Shown: positions 17,944 to 25,136, numbered from the stretch's first letter. The stretch is DNA of 28,761 nt from Clostridia bacterium (GCA_024403215.1 JAKSSJ010000004.1:1-28761); one strand, 5' to 3'. The notes: a model not told the origin generated them from the letters alone. Translations and numbers: made by a program.

Positions 17944-18812
17944 GTCAATTCCTCTTGTTTATCTATGATAATCGGTGTTAAGCAATATAGTAAATAAGCG
18001 ATGTAAAAGCTTATATTAATCATGCTCATATTGGCATATTCTATACCAGGGAAATATGTAAAGTAGAAAGCACCAAGTTTTGCACCGACTGCAATGTATA
18101 GGCCACAAAGCAGTATCCATATGAGGGCATATTTATCTCTTGTATCAAATCTATATATAGAAAATGCTGTCCTGCCCTTAAGACCATAGCCTCTGCTTTT
18201 CATGCTGTCTGCAGTTTCAATAGCATTTTCAAGTGACCAGGTAATCATTATAGAAAGTATAGTAGCACCATTTCTTATTCTATCTAAGATACTGCCGTTG
18301 CTTGTGTCTCTCCCAATTGACTTCTGAGCTTTTTTTACTTCCTTAAGCTGCGCTGCAAACTTTGGAAGAAATCTTAAAGTCATTGAAAGCACAAGCGATA
18401 GTGCTGGAATTATTCTTCCAAATAGATACACAAACTTATCTGAGGTTACAACCTCCGAATAACAAGCAAACCATTCAACAACCAATACAAGCATTAACGC
18501 AGCTCCAATACCATACAATATTGATTCAAGAGTTAAAGGATTGCCTGACGGCAAATAAGTAAGTATAGTAAAGCCCTGATGAGAAAATGCTGGATTTATG
18601 ATTATTGTAAGAAGAGCCAAAGGCAGTATATACATCATCATAGTCTTTGCACTTTTCTTTTCAGAGAGATAGATGTGATAATACAAGGCACAAGCAAGAG
18701 ATATTACCTGAGCCACTGGATGCATAAAGTACATGCCAAAAACAAGTACTAAAAGAAAGTACAAGAAATTGATTAATGGATGATAAGATGAGAAAGTATC
18801 CTTATTAATCAT
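17916..18812 (-). CDS. ecfT: ECF transporter transmembrane coupling protein EcfT
   Basis: This 298-residue integral membrane protein transmits ATP hydrolysis to the S component. It has several hydrophobic helices in the N-terminal half and a cytoplasmic coupling domain with the two expected coupling helices: PKFAAQLKEVKKAQKSIG (about 164-181) and the ADSMKSRGYGLKGR signature near residue 215, followed by two to three C-terminal helices. The first coupling helix ends in KSIG rather than the common ARG. Its start overlaps the end of the DUF4430 lipoprotein gene by 4 nt and its end overlaps the ATPase fusion by 28 nt, so translation is tightly coupled. Confidence 0.9.
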   Translation of the reverse strand: MINKDTFSSYHPLINFLYFLLVLVFGMYFMHPVAQVISLACALYYHIYLSEKKSAKTMMMYILPLALLTIIINPAFSHQGFTILTYLPSGNPLTLESILYGIGAALMLVLVVEWFACYSEVVTSDKFVYLFGRIIPALSLVLSMTLRFLPKFAAQLKEVKKAQKSIGRDTSNGSILDRIRNGATILSIMITWSLENAIETADSMKSRGYGLKGRTAFSIYRFDTRDKYALIWILLCGLYIAVGAKLGAFYFTYFPGIEYANMSMINISFYIAYLLYCLTPIIIDKQEELTWKRLRSAI

Positions 18813-19327
18813 TGCTGCTGTCCGTAAGCATCTCCTCCGCCTATATCTTCTCCAAGATTACAGGTATACTCTATGCAAATAACGTCTCCATCCTTTACTG
18901 CATATTTGCTGCATCCAAAGTTTGGGAACCAATCGTTAACCTTATATAGCCAGCCGGATAACGGCGTAACATCAAATTCATAAAGATTATTTATGCCTTC
19001 GATATATACGCTCTGATTTGCTGGTGTACCAGTAAATTCAAATTGAATTTTGTTTGTTTTGCATGCCTTCTGTAAAAGATCAAAAACGCTTGCGCCTTCA
19101 TCAAATTTAAGCGTGGTTTCAGAAAGTATGATGCCATCCTCTGGAACGCATTGCTTTTTCTGTTCTAAGCATTCATCTATATTGTCCCTTGCCGTCTTGC
19201 AGGAAATAGAAATGGTGCAAGAAAAAGCTCCCTTATCCTCCTTCTTTCCGCAGGCACAGCTTGCTATAATGATTGCAATGCATAGAGCTAAGGCGGTTAT
19301 TCTTTTGTATGACTTATTTTCTTTCAT
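18809..19327 (-). CDS. DUF4430 (transcobalamin C-terminal-like) lipoprotein
   Basis: This 172-residue protein consists of a lipoprotein signal with lipobox IASC at Cys24 and a single DUF4430 domain (about 35-165). Marker segments are SCTISISCKTARDNID, CVPEDGIIL, VYIEGINNLYEFDV, LSGWLYKVNDWFPNFGCSKY and DGDVICIEYTCNLG. It matches the first 180 residues of the 506-residue lipoprotein almost block for block, so the two derive from a common ancestor. In transcobalamins this domain covers the beta face of cobalamin. It overlaps the toroid gene by 14 nt upstream and ecfT by 4 nt downstream, suggesting stoichiometric production with both. Corrinoid binding is inferred. Confidence 0.86.
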   Translation of the reverse strand: MKENKSYKRITALALCIAIIIASCACGKKEDKGAFSCTISISCKTARDNIDECLEQKKQCVPEDGIILSETTLKFDEGASVFDLLQKACKTNKIQFEFTGTPANQSVYIEGINNLYEFDVTPLSGWLYKVNDWFPNFGCSKYAVKDGDVICIEYTCNLGEDIGGGDAYGQQQ

Positions 19328-20492
19328 TCTTCTTTTTAAATCTAATGACTAGATATACAAGTATTAATACAAGTGGAATCAAAACTGCAAATGATATAGA
19401 AAGCTCAGGCTTATCCTGCACGCTTCCAACGTCTCTAACATTTTCCTTAGAAACGGTTGAATGCCACTGCACTCTAGTTCCAAGGTCAAATAAGTCTTTC
19501 TCCTGCTTGTATGCACTGTATGCAAGAAGCGCATATGCGGCCTGCTCCACTGCCATCTGGTTTACTTCTCCTGCAGAAGCAGCACCGCTATCTTTAAGAA
19601 GATGCGTCCACTGCCCATCTCCAAGATAATATGCATAAACTGATTCTAAAGCGTTTCCCACTACGTTGTCATTAGACGGATCTCGCCCAAGAGCACATAG
19701 AGCTATAACCACCTGTGTTGCAGCCTCAACGCTGCCGTAATGATTTTGAGAGTTTTCTTTAAAGAAAACCAGAGCCTTATCTACTGCAGCTTTAAGCTCA
19801 GCGCTAGTAGCCTTTGCACCAGTGTTTAAAAGCTTTTGCTCATCCATATAGTAAGGGGCAAGAGCCTGTACTATTATTCCCGTTACATCTATATCTGAAT
19901 AATCAATTGTGTCGCTGATAGACCAGCTGCCATTCTCTCTTTGGCTGAAAACGAGGGTGTCTATAAAGTTTGCTCTTGCATCCTGGCCATCCTTGTTATC
20001 AAAATATCCGCCGCAATCTAGGGCTATAAGGGCATAGGCTGTTCCATTCCTGCCCTGCCAGTTTGCAACATAATCTCCCTTTTCATCCTTATCTAAGAGA
20101 TGAGCTACAACGCTAAGCCCATTAAAATGATTTGCATCAATTCCAAGCGGTGTAAGAGCCATTACAACTCTTGAATACTCTGTACATTTTCTTTCGTGAA
20201 GAATACCGTTATTCTCTTTTAGTATTCCAAGGATTGAATCTAAATAAATGCTGTACCATTCATCATCAATAGCACCAGAAAGAGCACGGTCAAAGACAGA
20301 CCATTCTCCAGAAACAACGCCATAAGAAGGCTTAGGTACGGCCTGTTTTATATATTTTAAAGTGTCTTCAAGAAGAACTTTATCAAAGCTTTTTTCTGTA
20401 TCTTCTGCTGCAATACACGGCACAGAAAAACCCGCCACTATAACTAGCGCCAGGATAATTGATATTATATTTTTTCTAAGCTTAAAATTCAT
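19314..20492 (-). CDS. Membrane-anchored alpha/alpha-toroid protein (intrinsic-factor alpha-domain-like)
   Basis: This 392-residue exported protein has a signal peptide (about 1-28, ending VPCIAA), a terpene-cyclase/prenyltransferase-type alpha/alpha toroid (about 40-345) and a C-terminal membrane helix with positive stop-transfer tail (FAVLIPLVLILVYLVIRF then KKKNERK). Toroid blocks WQGRNGTAYALIALDCGGY, DVTGIIVQALAPYY, EAATQVVIALCALG and GEVNQMAVEQAAYALLAYS match the toroid half of the 506-residue lipoprotein. No DXDD/QW cyclase catalytic motif is apparent, and the protein is outside the cell, so a cyclase role is unlikely. Together with the next gene it would rebuild a two-domain corrinoid binder at the membrane. 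The function is inferred from fold and operon. Confidence 0.82.
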   Translation of the reverse strand: MNFKLRKNIISIILALVIVAGFSVPCIAAEDTEKSFDKVLLEDTLKYIKQAVPKPSYGVVSGEWSVFDRALSGAIDDEWYSIYLDSILGILKENNGILHERKCTEYSRVVMALTPLGIDANHFNGLSVVAHLLDKDEKGDYVANWQGRNGTAYALIALDCGGYFDNKDGQDARANFIDTLVFSQRENGSWSISDTIDYSDIDVTGIIVQALAPYYMDEQKLLNTGAKATSAELKAAVDKALVFFKENSQNHYGSVEAATQVVIALCALGRDPSNDNVVGNALESVYAYYLGDGQWTHLLKDSGAASAGEVNQMAVEQAAYALLAYSAYKQEKDLFDLGTRVQWHSTVSKENVRDVGSVQDKPELSISFAVLIPLVLILVYLVIRFKKKNERK

Positions 20493-20521
20493 AGTGCAAG
20501 CCTTGTTTTCAAGTGATGCAA

Positions 20522-20544
20522 TGCGGGCTGCGTTGCAGCCCGCA
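20522..20544 (-). promoter_or_regulatory. GC-rich stem-loop between the DUF2292 gene and the toroid gene
   Basis: TGCGGGCTGC and GCAGCCCGCA form a perfect 10-bp stem with a 3-nt loop in the 69-nt gap. No T-run follows on the minus strand, so it is not an obvious terminator. It may stabilise or help process the mRNA between the small first cistron and the rest. Confidence 0.5.
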
Positions 20545-20561
20545 CACTTATTAAATTAATA

Positions 20562-20717
20562 TTATAGCTGAATCGACTTTTTAATCTCTTCAACGCGTAC
20601 CGGCGTTTTTCCATTAACAACTATCCTAAGCTCACCATAATCTAGTGATCTTACAAGGTCAATGATTTTTTCTTCTTGAGGAGTTAATTTTTGTGACGTT
20701 TCTTTTTTGGTTTCCAT
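20562..20717 (-). CDS. DUF2292 (YezD-like) small protein
   Basis: The 51-residue product starts METKKETSQKLTPQEEK and continues with IIDLVRSLDYGELRIVVNGK, TPVRVEEIKKSIQL, matching the DUF2292/YezD pattern (amphipathic helix, then a G-x-x-x-I-V-x-x-G beta hairpin and a basic end). The biochemical role of this family is unknown. I set the start at ATG 20717; the same frame open to 20825 would pass through both leader terminators and is rejected. It is the first cistron after the cobalamin-type riboswitch, 16 nt after the second terminator. Confidence 0.75.
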   Translation of the reverse strand: METKKETSQKLTPQEEKIIDLVRSLDYGELRIVVNGKTPVRVEEIKKSIQL

Positions 20718-20733
20718 TTTAGTACCTGAAATT

Positions 20734-20755
20734 AAAAAATCCGGCTTCAGCCGGA
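20734..20755 (-). terminator. Second intrinsic terminator in the corrinoid-operon leader
   Basis: On the minus strand TCCGGCTGAAGCCGGA is followed by TTTTTT. It stands 16 nt before the DUF2292 start and about 24 nt after the first terminator. Confidence 0.88.
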
Positions 20756-20778
20756 CATAATAGCAAGCAATAAGCATT

Positions 20779-20802
20779 AAAAAACGTAGGATACACCTAC
20801 GC
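20779..20802 (-). terminator. First intrinsic terminator in the corrinoid-operon leader
   Basis: On the minus strand GCGTAGG-TGTAT-CCTACG-TTTTTT forms a stem and U-run. An upstream AGCGTAG (20813-20819 region) could pair instead with CTACGTT of the 3' arm, giving a possible antiterminator. This is the likely expression platform of the riboswitch. Confidence 0.85.
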
Positions 20803-20827
20803 CAAAATAAAGCTACGCTTAACATTC

Positions 20828-20975
20828 TGGTGTCTGGCAGAAGTTTTCCCTATTTCCGAAAGATCTGACTTATCCTTTTGGGGAGAAAACCAAAAGGCTT
20901 CACAGTGCCCGACGCGCGCAGCTTTTCACTGCATTCCATCGTGAGTACTTAAACTCTTGAAATACGGAGCTTGTT
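20828..20975 (-). promoter_or_regulatory. Cobalamin riboswitch (variant)
   Basis: Read on the minus strand, the leader contains the cobalamin-element core in order: GGAAT, GTGAAAA, GCTGCGCG, CGGGCACTGTGA, a CCTTTTGG/CCAAAAGG hairpin, AAGTCAGATC and CTGCCAGACACC. These match the conserved GGAAUnnnGUGAAA ... CCCGCnACUGU ... AGUCAGnnn ... CUGCC ... ACACC pattern, with a long insertion in the CAGA/TCTG loop and no obvious 5' GGTGCC partner for the final ACACC. The 5' end is approximate. The downstream genes, ECF transport and transcobalamin-like domains, fit B12 control. Confidence 0.8.
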
Positions 20976-20992
20976 ATTAATTTAATACATAT

Positions 20993-21021
20993 ATATTAGC
21001 GAAAAGACCCCAAAAAGTCAA
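20993..21021 (-). promoter_or_regulatory. Sigma-A-type promoter of the corrinoid operon
   Basis: On the minus strand TTGACT (21016-21021) and TAATAT (20993-20998) are 17 bp apart, with a predicted start near 20986, just ahead of the riboswitch. Confidence 0.8.
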
Positions 21022-21025
21022 TAAA

Positions 21026-21068
21026 GTTGTCAATGGGGTCAGACCCCATTGACAACCCCATTGACAAC
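21026..21068. repeat. Large palindrome plus a direct repeat copy between divergent promoters
   Basis: GTTGTCAATGGGGTC (21026-21040) and GACCCCATTGACAAC (21042-21056) form a perfect 15-bp inverted repeat around one base; CCCATTGACAAC is repeated at 21057-21068. A related GACCCC...GTCAAT occurs at 21006-21022. It could be a REP-like palindrome or an operator between manA and the corrinoid operon. Confidence 0.85.
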
Positions 21069-21090
21069 CCTCAGGGGAAAATAGTAGGAT
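21061..21090 (+). promoter_or_regulatory. Possible manA promoter
   Basis: TTGACA (21061-21066), part of the repeated unit, is followed after 18 bp by TAGGAT (21085-21090). The -10 match is only moderate. Confidence 0.45.
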
Positions 21091-21133
21091 TAACATGAAA
21101 TATTAATGTATTTACCAAAATATGGAGAATTTT

Positions 21134-21625
21134 ATGCTTAAAGAATATATTTGGGGAACCGAAGATTGGATTTTTGAAGACAGCAAGCTTTTAGTTAAGG
21201 TAATAGACGCAAAAACAGCGCTTTCTGTTCAGGTTCATCCAGACGCAGAATACGCACAAAAGGTTGAAGGCCAGCCAAACGGAAAAAATGAAATGTGGTA
21301 CATTCTAGAAGCCAAAGAAGGCGCCTTCCTTTACTGCGGATTTAATCAGGATACAGATAGAGAAACAATAAAAAATGCTGCGCTTGATGGCAGCATTGAA
21401 AAATATCTAAATAAGGTTTATCCAAAAAAAGGTGATTTAATAAAAATCCCTGCAGGCACAGTTCATGCAATAGGAGCAGGCCTTAAGATCTTAGAAATAC
21501 AGGAAAACTCAAATCTTACCTACAGGCTCTATGACTATAAAAGAAAAGACGCACAAGGCAACGAAAGAGAACTTCATCTTGAAAAAGCCTTAGATGTATT
21601 AAACTATAATTTAACTATAATTTAA
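21134..21625 (+). CDS. manA: Short class I mannose-6-phosphate isomerase (single cupin)
   Basis: Phosphomannose isomerases convert mannose-6-phosphate and fructose-6-phosphate in a zinc-dependent reaction. Zinc ligands are visible in LSVQVHPDAEY, GKNEMWYILEA and IPAGTVHAIGAG, and the family ending LTYRLYDYKRKDAQGNERELH is present. I place the start at ATG 21134 (MLKEYIWGTEDW) because GGAG lies 6 nt upstream; an ATG 12 nt earlier includes that site. The product is about 163 residues, roughly half the usual 310-320 for Firmicutes ManA, because the second cupin is absent. Gene ends are clean, so it may be a naturally short form. The stop abuts that of the convergent permease gene. Activity is unproven. 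Confidence 0.82.
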   Translation: MLKEYIWGTEDWIFEDSKLLVKVIDAKTALSVQVHPDAEYAQKVEGQPNGKNEMWYILEAKEGAFLYCGFNQDTDRETIKNAALDGSIEKYLNKVYPKKGDLIKIPAGTVHAIGAGLKILEIQENSNLTYRLYDYKRKDAQGNERELHLEKALDVLNYNLTII

Positions 21626-24109
21626 TTACAATACATTTCTTTTAACTAATTCTTCTCTGAGGGACTCGGCATCTGTAAATACTATGCCGTCCATGCCGAG
21701 CTTTTGGCCAGCTTTGATATTTTCTTCGACATTATCAATGAAAATGCATTCTTCTGGTTTTAAATTAAAGCGCTCAAATAGCACTCTATAAATCTTTTCT
21801 TCCGGCTTACAGCAATGCTCCATTGCCGATATTACCTTGCCATCAAAATTCTCATTTCCAGGAAACAATGGCCAGTAAATATCGTGATTAAAGTTTGCAT
21901 TGCTTAAAAGATAAATCTTATACCCCTTTTCTTTAAGCTCTTTTACAACATCCATAGTGCCAGGGAAAGGCATAGCAGGCTCATGCCAATGCATGATAAG
22001 CTCTTCTACATATTTGTGAAGACGAGGCACAGTACGCTTTTTAACTATCTCAACATATTCAAGACAATCATAATCTCCCAAGTCAAGTCCTTGCCATTCT
22101 GGGTGGTTAAAAATATTGTCCTCTAAATATTTTTGATCTTCTTCTAATAACTCGGGATATCTATTTATATATGCGGAAGGGTTGTAATCAATTGCTTCTA
22201 CTTCCTTCTTTTTATTTTTTTTTTTTTTCTTTGCGAAAAACTCTTGACGTTTTTTCTTAGCCTCAAGTCTTTCAGACAAGTCTCTTGCTCCAACGCCATA
22301 TACAAGCCAGAGTATAATACCTGAAACTATCATGATAAATACTGTTGAAGCGCATCTCCTTCCAGATGCGTTTACGTTATATCCGTAAAGACCTTCTTCA
22401 AGGCACATTGCTTGAATAACCATTGCATATGTGGTTCCGTAAGAACTTGCAAATGTTGCCGACATATCATACTCGGTAAACAGCGCATTAAAGTTGAGCG
22501 CAATTACTGCAAGTACGCTTGGTAAAACGATAGGAAGCTTAACCTTAAGGAAAGTCCTAACAGGACCGGATCCCATGTTTTGTGCAGCATCTTCAAGCTC
22601 TGGATCTATCGAATAGAACGCGGCTTTAATCATTCTTAAACTGAACGGCAGCTTTGTTACTATATATGCCATAATGATCAAGAACTTAACATTGTTTGCA
22701 TAGTAAAGATTTGTATTGCCTACATACCAAACAGCTTCACTGTTAAAGAATGTTCTATATGAATAGCAAATAAGAATTGTTGGGAGCAGCCATGGGAAAA
22801 GTAATGCATATTCTAAAGCTGTTCCGCTCTTTTTATGCTTCATGATATAGTTACATGCAATAACTACAATTGCAGCTGCTGCAATCGCAGCGATTGCAGA
22901 ATAAATAAAGCTTGTCTTAATACCTCCAAGTGTTGCGGCATTGCTGAATACACCAGAAATAGAGCCTTCTCTTGTCTTGTAAGTACCTCTAGATGTTAAG
23001 TACTGATAATCTTGTTTTCCAAAGAAGTTATAGAAGGTCCAGCCCTTTAGATCTAAGGTCTTTAATCTAATTGCACTGTATGTCTGGAATGAGAAAATGA
23101 CTATCATTACAACAGGAGTCATATAAATGATAAATAATACATATGCATAAATATGAGCCAGAACATTTGCAACTGGGTTATTAATCTTTTGCTTTTGCAG
23201 TTTTGCCTTTGTCTTGCTTACAGAAAGATAATGTCCCTTCTTTTCATAGAATGTAAGAACTGTAAGAAGTACAATTGTAAAGATTGCAAGGATGATTGAT
23301 AATAAAGCTGCTCTTGCCTGAGGGAATGATTCATCTGCTGTTGAAGATCCAGCGAGTCTTACAATCTCAGGGTTAATTGAGTCATAACCAAGCAGTACTG
23401 GTGATGACATAGCGCAAAGACCAGTAATAAAGGTCATAACTGTGAGACTGAATAAGGTTGGCACAAGTGTTGGGAAAACCACTTTTAATAAAACCTTAAA
23501 TGGTCCAGCTCCCATGTTTCTTGCAGCCTCAACCGTGTTATAATCAATCCCTCGTATAGCATTCCTTAAAAACAGCATGTGGTTAGATGTACAAGCAAAG
23601 GTCATAGTAAATACTACAGCACCAAAGCCAGTAAACCATGTGCTATTAAATCCCGGGAATGCATTGCAAATAAGGGTTGTAAGTATTCCATCATTTGCAT
23701 ATAAGAACATATAACCTGTTACAAGAGCAACGCCTGAATAAATCATTGTTGTCATGTAACCAAGTCTTAAGATTTTTGCTCCCTTAATATCAAAGTACTC
23801 TGTAAGAAGTACAATGGAAATTCCCACAACGTTAACTGTAATAACCAAAACAATTGCAAGCTTTAATGAATTCCATACATAGTTTTTCATATTACCCGCA
23901 AAGAAGAATTTAATTACAGCCCATGGGTCTATTTCTCCAGCAGCATTTTTGGTTGTAAAAATACTTGCCAATGTATTGAAGCAAGGAACAAGCATGAATC
24001 CAAAGAACAGATAAGCAAAGAATACTATGCCGATAATTCTTAAGATAAATGTTGCGTCAAACTTGCTTTCTTTAAGCAGCCTTGGCTCAGCGTTTTTCTT
24101 AGCAAACAT
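21626..24109 (-). CDS. Double ABC permease (FbpB/AfuB-like) fused to a HAD-hydrolase-like tail
   Basis: The 827-residue frame has two permease halves in one chain, each with about six helices and an EAA loop: YNTVEAARNMGAGPFKVLLK (about 195-214) and PELEDAAQNMGSGPVRTFLK (about 490-509). This is the FbpB/AfuB layout of importers for ferric iron, phosphonates or sugar phosphates. After a lysine-rich stretch coded by 14 consecutive A (residues 628-632), residues about 640-827 are HAD-like: IDYNPSAYI, motif II YLLSNANF, motif III KPEEKIY and motif IV CIFIDNVEEN. The N-terminal DxGxVL nucleophile motif is missing, so the tail is probably inactive. A single-base change in the A-run would stop the chain right after the permease. 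It follows the ATPase by 1 nt. Confidence 0.85.
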   Translation of the reverse strand: MFAKKNAEPRLLKESKFDATFILRIIGIVFFAYLFFGFMLVPCFNTLASIFTTKNAAGEIDPWAVIKFFFAGNMKNYVWNSLKLAIVLVITVNVVGISIVLLTEYFDIKGAKILRLGYMTTMIYSGVALVTGYMFLYANDGILTTLICNAFPGFNSTWFTGFGAVVFTMTFACTSNHMLFLRNAIRGIDYNTVEAARNMGAGPFKVLLKVVFPTLVPTLFSLTVMTFITGLCAMSSPVLLGYDSINPEIVRLAGSSTADESFPQARAALLSIILAIFTIVLLTVLTFYEKKGHYLSVSKTKAKLQKQKINNPVANVLAHIYAYVLFIIYMTPVVMIVIFSFQTYSAIRLKTLDLKGWTFYNFFGKQDYQYLTSRGTYKTREGSISGVFSNAATLGGIKTSFIYSAIAAIAAAAIVVIACNYIMKHKKSGTALEYALLFPWLLPTILICYSYRTFFNSEAVWYVGNTNLYYANNVKFLIIMAYIVTKLPFSLRMIKAAFYSIDPELEDAAQNMGSGPVRTFLKVKLPIVLPSVLAVIALNFNALFTEYDMSATFASSYGTTYAMVIQAMCLEEGLYGYNVNASGRRCASTVFIMIVSGIILWLVYGVGARDLSERLEAKKKRQEFFAKKKKKNKKKEVEAIDYNPSAYINRYPELLEEDQKYLEDNIFNHPEWQGLDLGDYDCLEYVEIVKKRTVPRLHKYVEELIMHWHEPAMPFPGTMDVVKELKEKGYKIYLLSNANFNHDIYWPLFPGNENFDGKVISAMEHCCKPEEKIYRVLFERFNLKPEECIFIDNVEENIKAGQKLGMDGIVFTDAESLREELVKRNVL
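22215..22228 (-). repeat. Homopolymer A14 (minus strand) at the permease-HAD junction
   Basis: Fourteen T on the plus strand, read as A14 in the gene. With 14 A the frame continues into the HAD-like part. With 13 A it ends at TAG (22198-22200) after KIKRRK, and with 15 A it ends immediately at TAA (22212-22214). Confidence 0.97.
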
Positions 24110-24110
24110 C

Positions 24111-25136
24111 TTATGCCTCCTGCGGTGTATAACTCATGATATTTCTTGCATGGAATGAAACCTTAACAGTATCGCCAAGTGAGTAAGGCGTACTGCCGTC
24201 ATTCTTTTCAATAACCTTCACTGTCTGTGTTGGTGTATTGATTGTATATTTAATGTAGAGGCCATAGTATTCCATAGCTTCCACCTTACCTTCAAATGTA
24301 TATACGTCTTCACTGTGCATTTCCATGTTTACGTGAAGTCTTTCAAGTCTGATGTAGTGGTGCATTGCCAGATCAAGTGTGTATCCTTTTGCAATCATAT
24401 CCTTTACAGTTTCATCAGACAGTCTATTGATGTCTCCAATAAAATTGCAAACAAACTCTGTTGCAGAGTGATTGTAAATTTCATTAGGGCTACCAATCTG
24501 CTCAATTCTTCCCTTGTTAAATACTGCGATAGTATCGGAAAGTGTAAGAGCTTCTTCTTGGTCGTGTGTTACATAAATTGATGTAATGCCAAATTCCTTT
24601 TGCATCTGCTTAAGCTCATTTCTCAGCTGAACTCTAAGCTTGGCATCAAGGTTTGAAAGTGGCTCATCAAGGCAGATAACACTTGGGTTAGTAACAAGTG
24701 CTCTTGCAATAGCAACTCTTTGCTGCTGTCCACCAGAAAGCTGGCTTACAGCCTTTTCAAGCTGTTCGTCAGAAAGATCTACCTTTCTTGCAATTTCTCT
24801 AACCTTCTTGTCGATTTCTTCTTTTTTAAGTTTCTTAATTTTAAGACCAAAGGCAATATTATCATATACGGTCATCGTAGGGAAAAGCGCATAGCTTTGG
24901 AATACAATGCCTATATTTCTTTTCTCAATAGGAACATTAGTAATGTCCTTATCCTTCATAAGAACGCTACCCTTTGTAGGTTCAATAAAACCAGTAATAG
25001 TCCTTAAAGTTGTTGTCTTTCCGCAGCCAGATGGACCCAGGAAAGTATAAAACTCCCCTTCCTTGACATGCAAATTAATGTCGTGCAGTGCTGTGAAATC
25101 TCCAAATCTTACCTCAATATTGTCTAATGTAATCAT
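24111..25136 (-). CDS. ABC importer ATP-binding protein (PotA/FbpC/AfuC-like)
   Basis: The 341-residue ATPase energises the adjacent double permease. It has Walker A GPSGCGKTTTLRTITG (about 34-49), Q-loop FQSYALFP, signature LSGGQQQRVAIARAL (about 137-151), Walker B VICLDEPLSNLDAKLR, and the H-loop YVTHDQEEALTL. A TOBE-like regulatory domain occupies about 240-335. The family (CUT1/iron/spermidine/phosphonate branch) is clear, but the substrate cannot be read from the ATPase. A 75-nt gap with a stem-loop separates it from the binding protein, and 1 nt from the permease. Confidence 0.92.
   Translation of the reverse strand: MITLDNIEVRFGDFTALHDINLHVKEGEFYTFLGPSGCGKTTTLRTITGFIEPTKGSVLMKDKDITNVPIEKRNIGIVFQSYALFPTMTVYDNIAFGLKIKKLKKEEIDKKVREIARKVDLSDEQLEKAVSQLSGGQQQRVAIARALVTNPSVICLDEPLSNLDAKLRVQLRNELKQMQKEFGITSIYVTHDQEEALTLSDTIAVFNKGRIEQIGSPNEIYNHSATEFVCNFIGDINRLSDETVKDMIAKGYTLDLAMHHYIRLERLHVNMEMHSEDVYTFEGKVEAMEYYGLYIKYTINTPTQTVKVIEKNDGSTPYSLGDTVKVSFHARNIMSYTPQEA

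Noticed and set aside
19314..20492. Terpene cyclase or squalene-hopene cyclase assignment of the toroid protein
   Set aside because: The fold repeats are similar, but no DXDD or QW catalytic motifs are apparent and the protein is exported next to a DUF4430 partner in a B12-type operon.
20718..20825. N-terminal extension of the DUF2292 frame (MLSVALFWRRC...)
   Set aside because: It runs through both leader terminators and is not part of the family; the ATG at 20717 gives the expected size.
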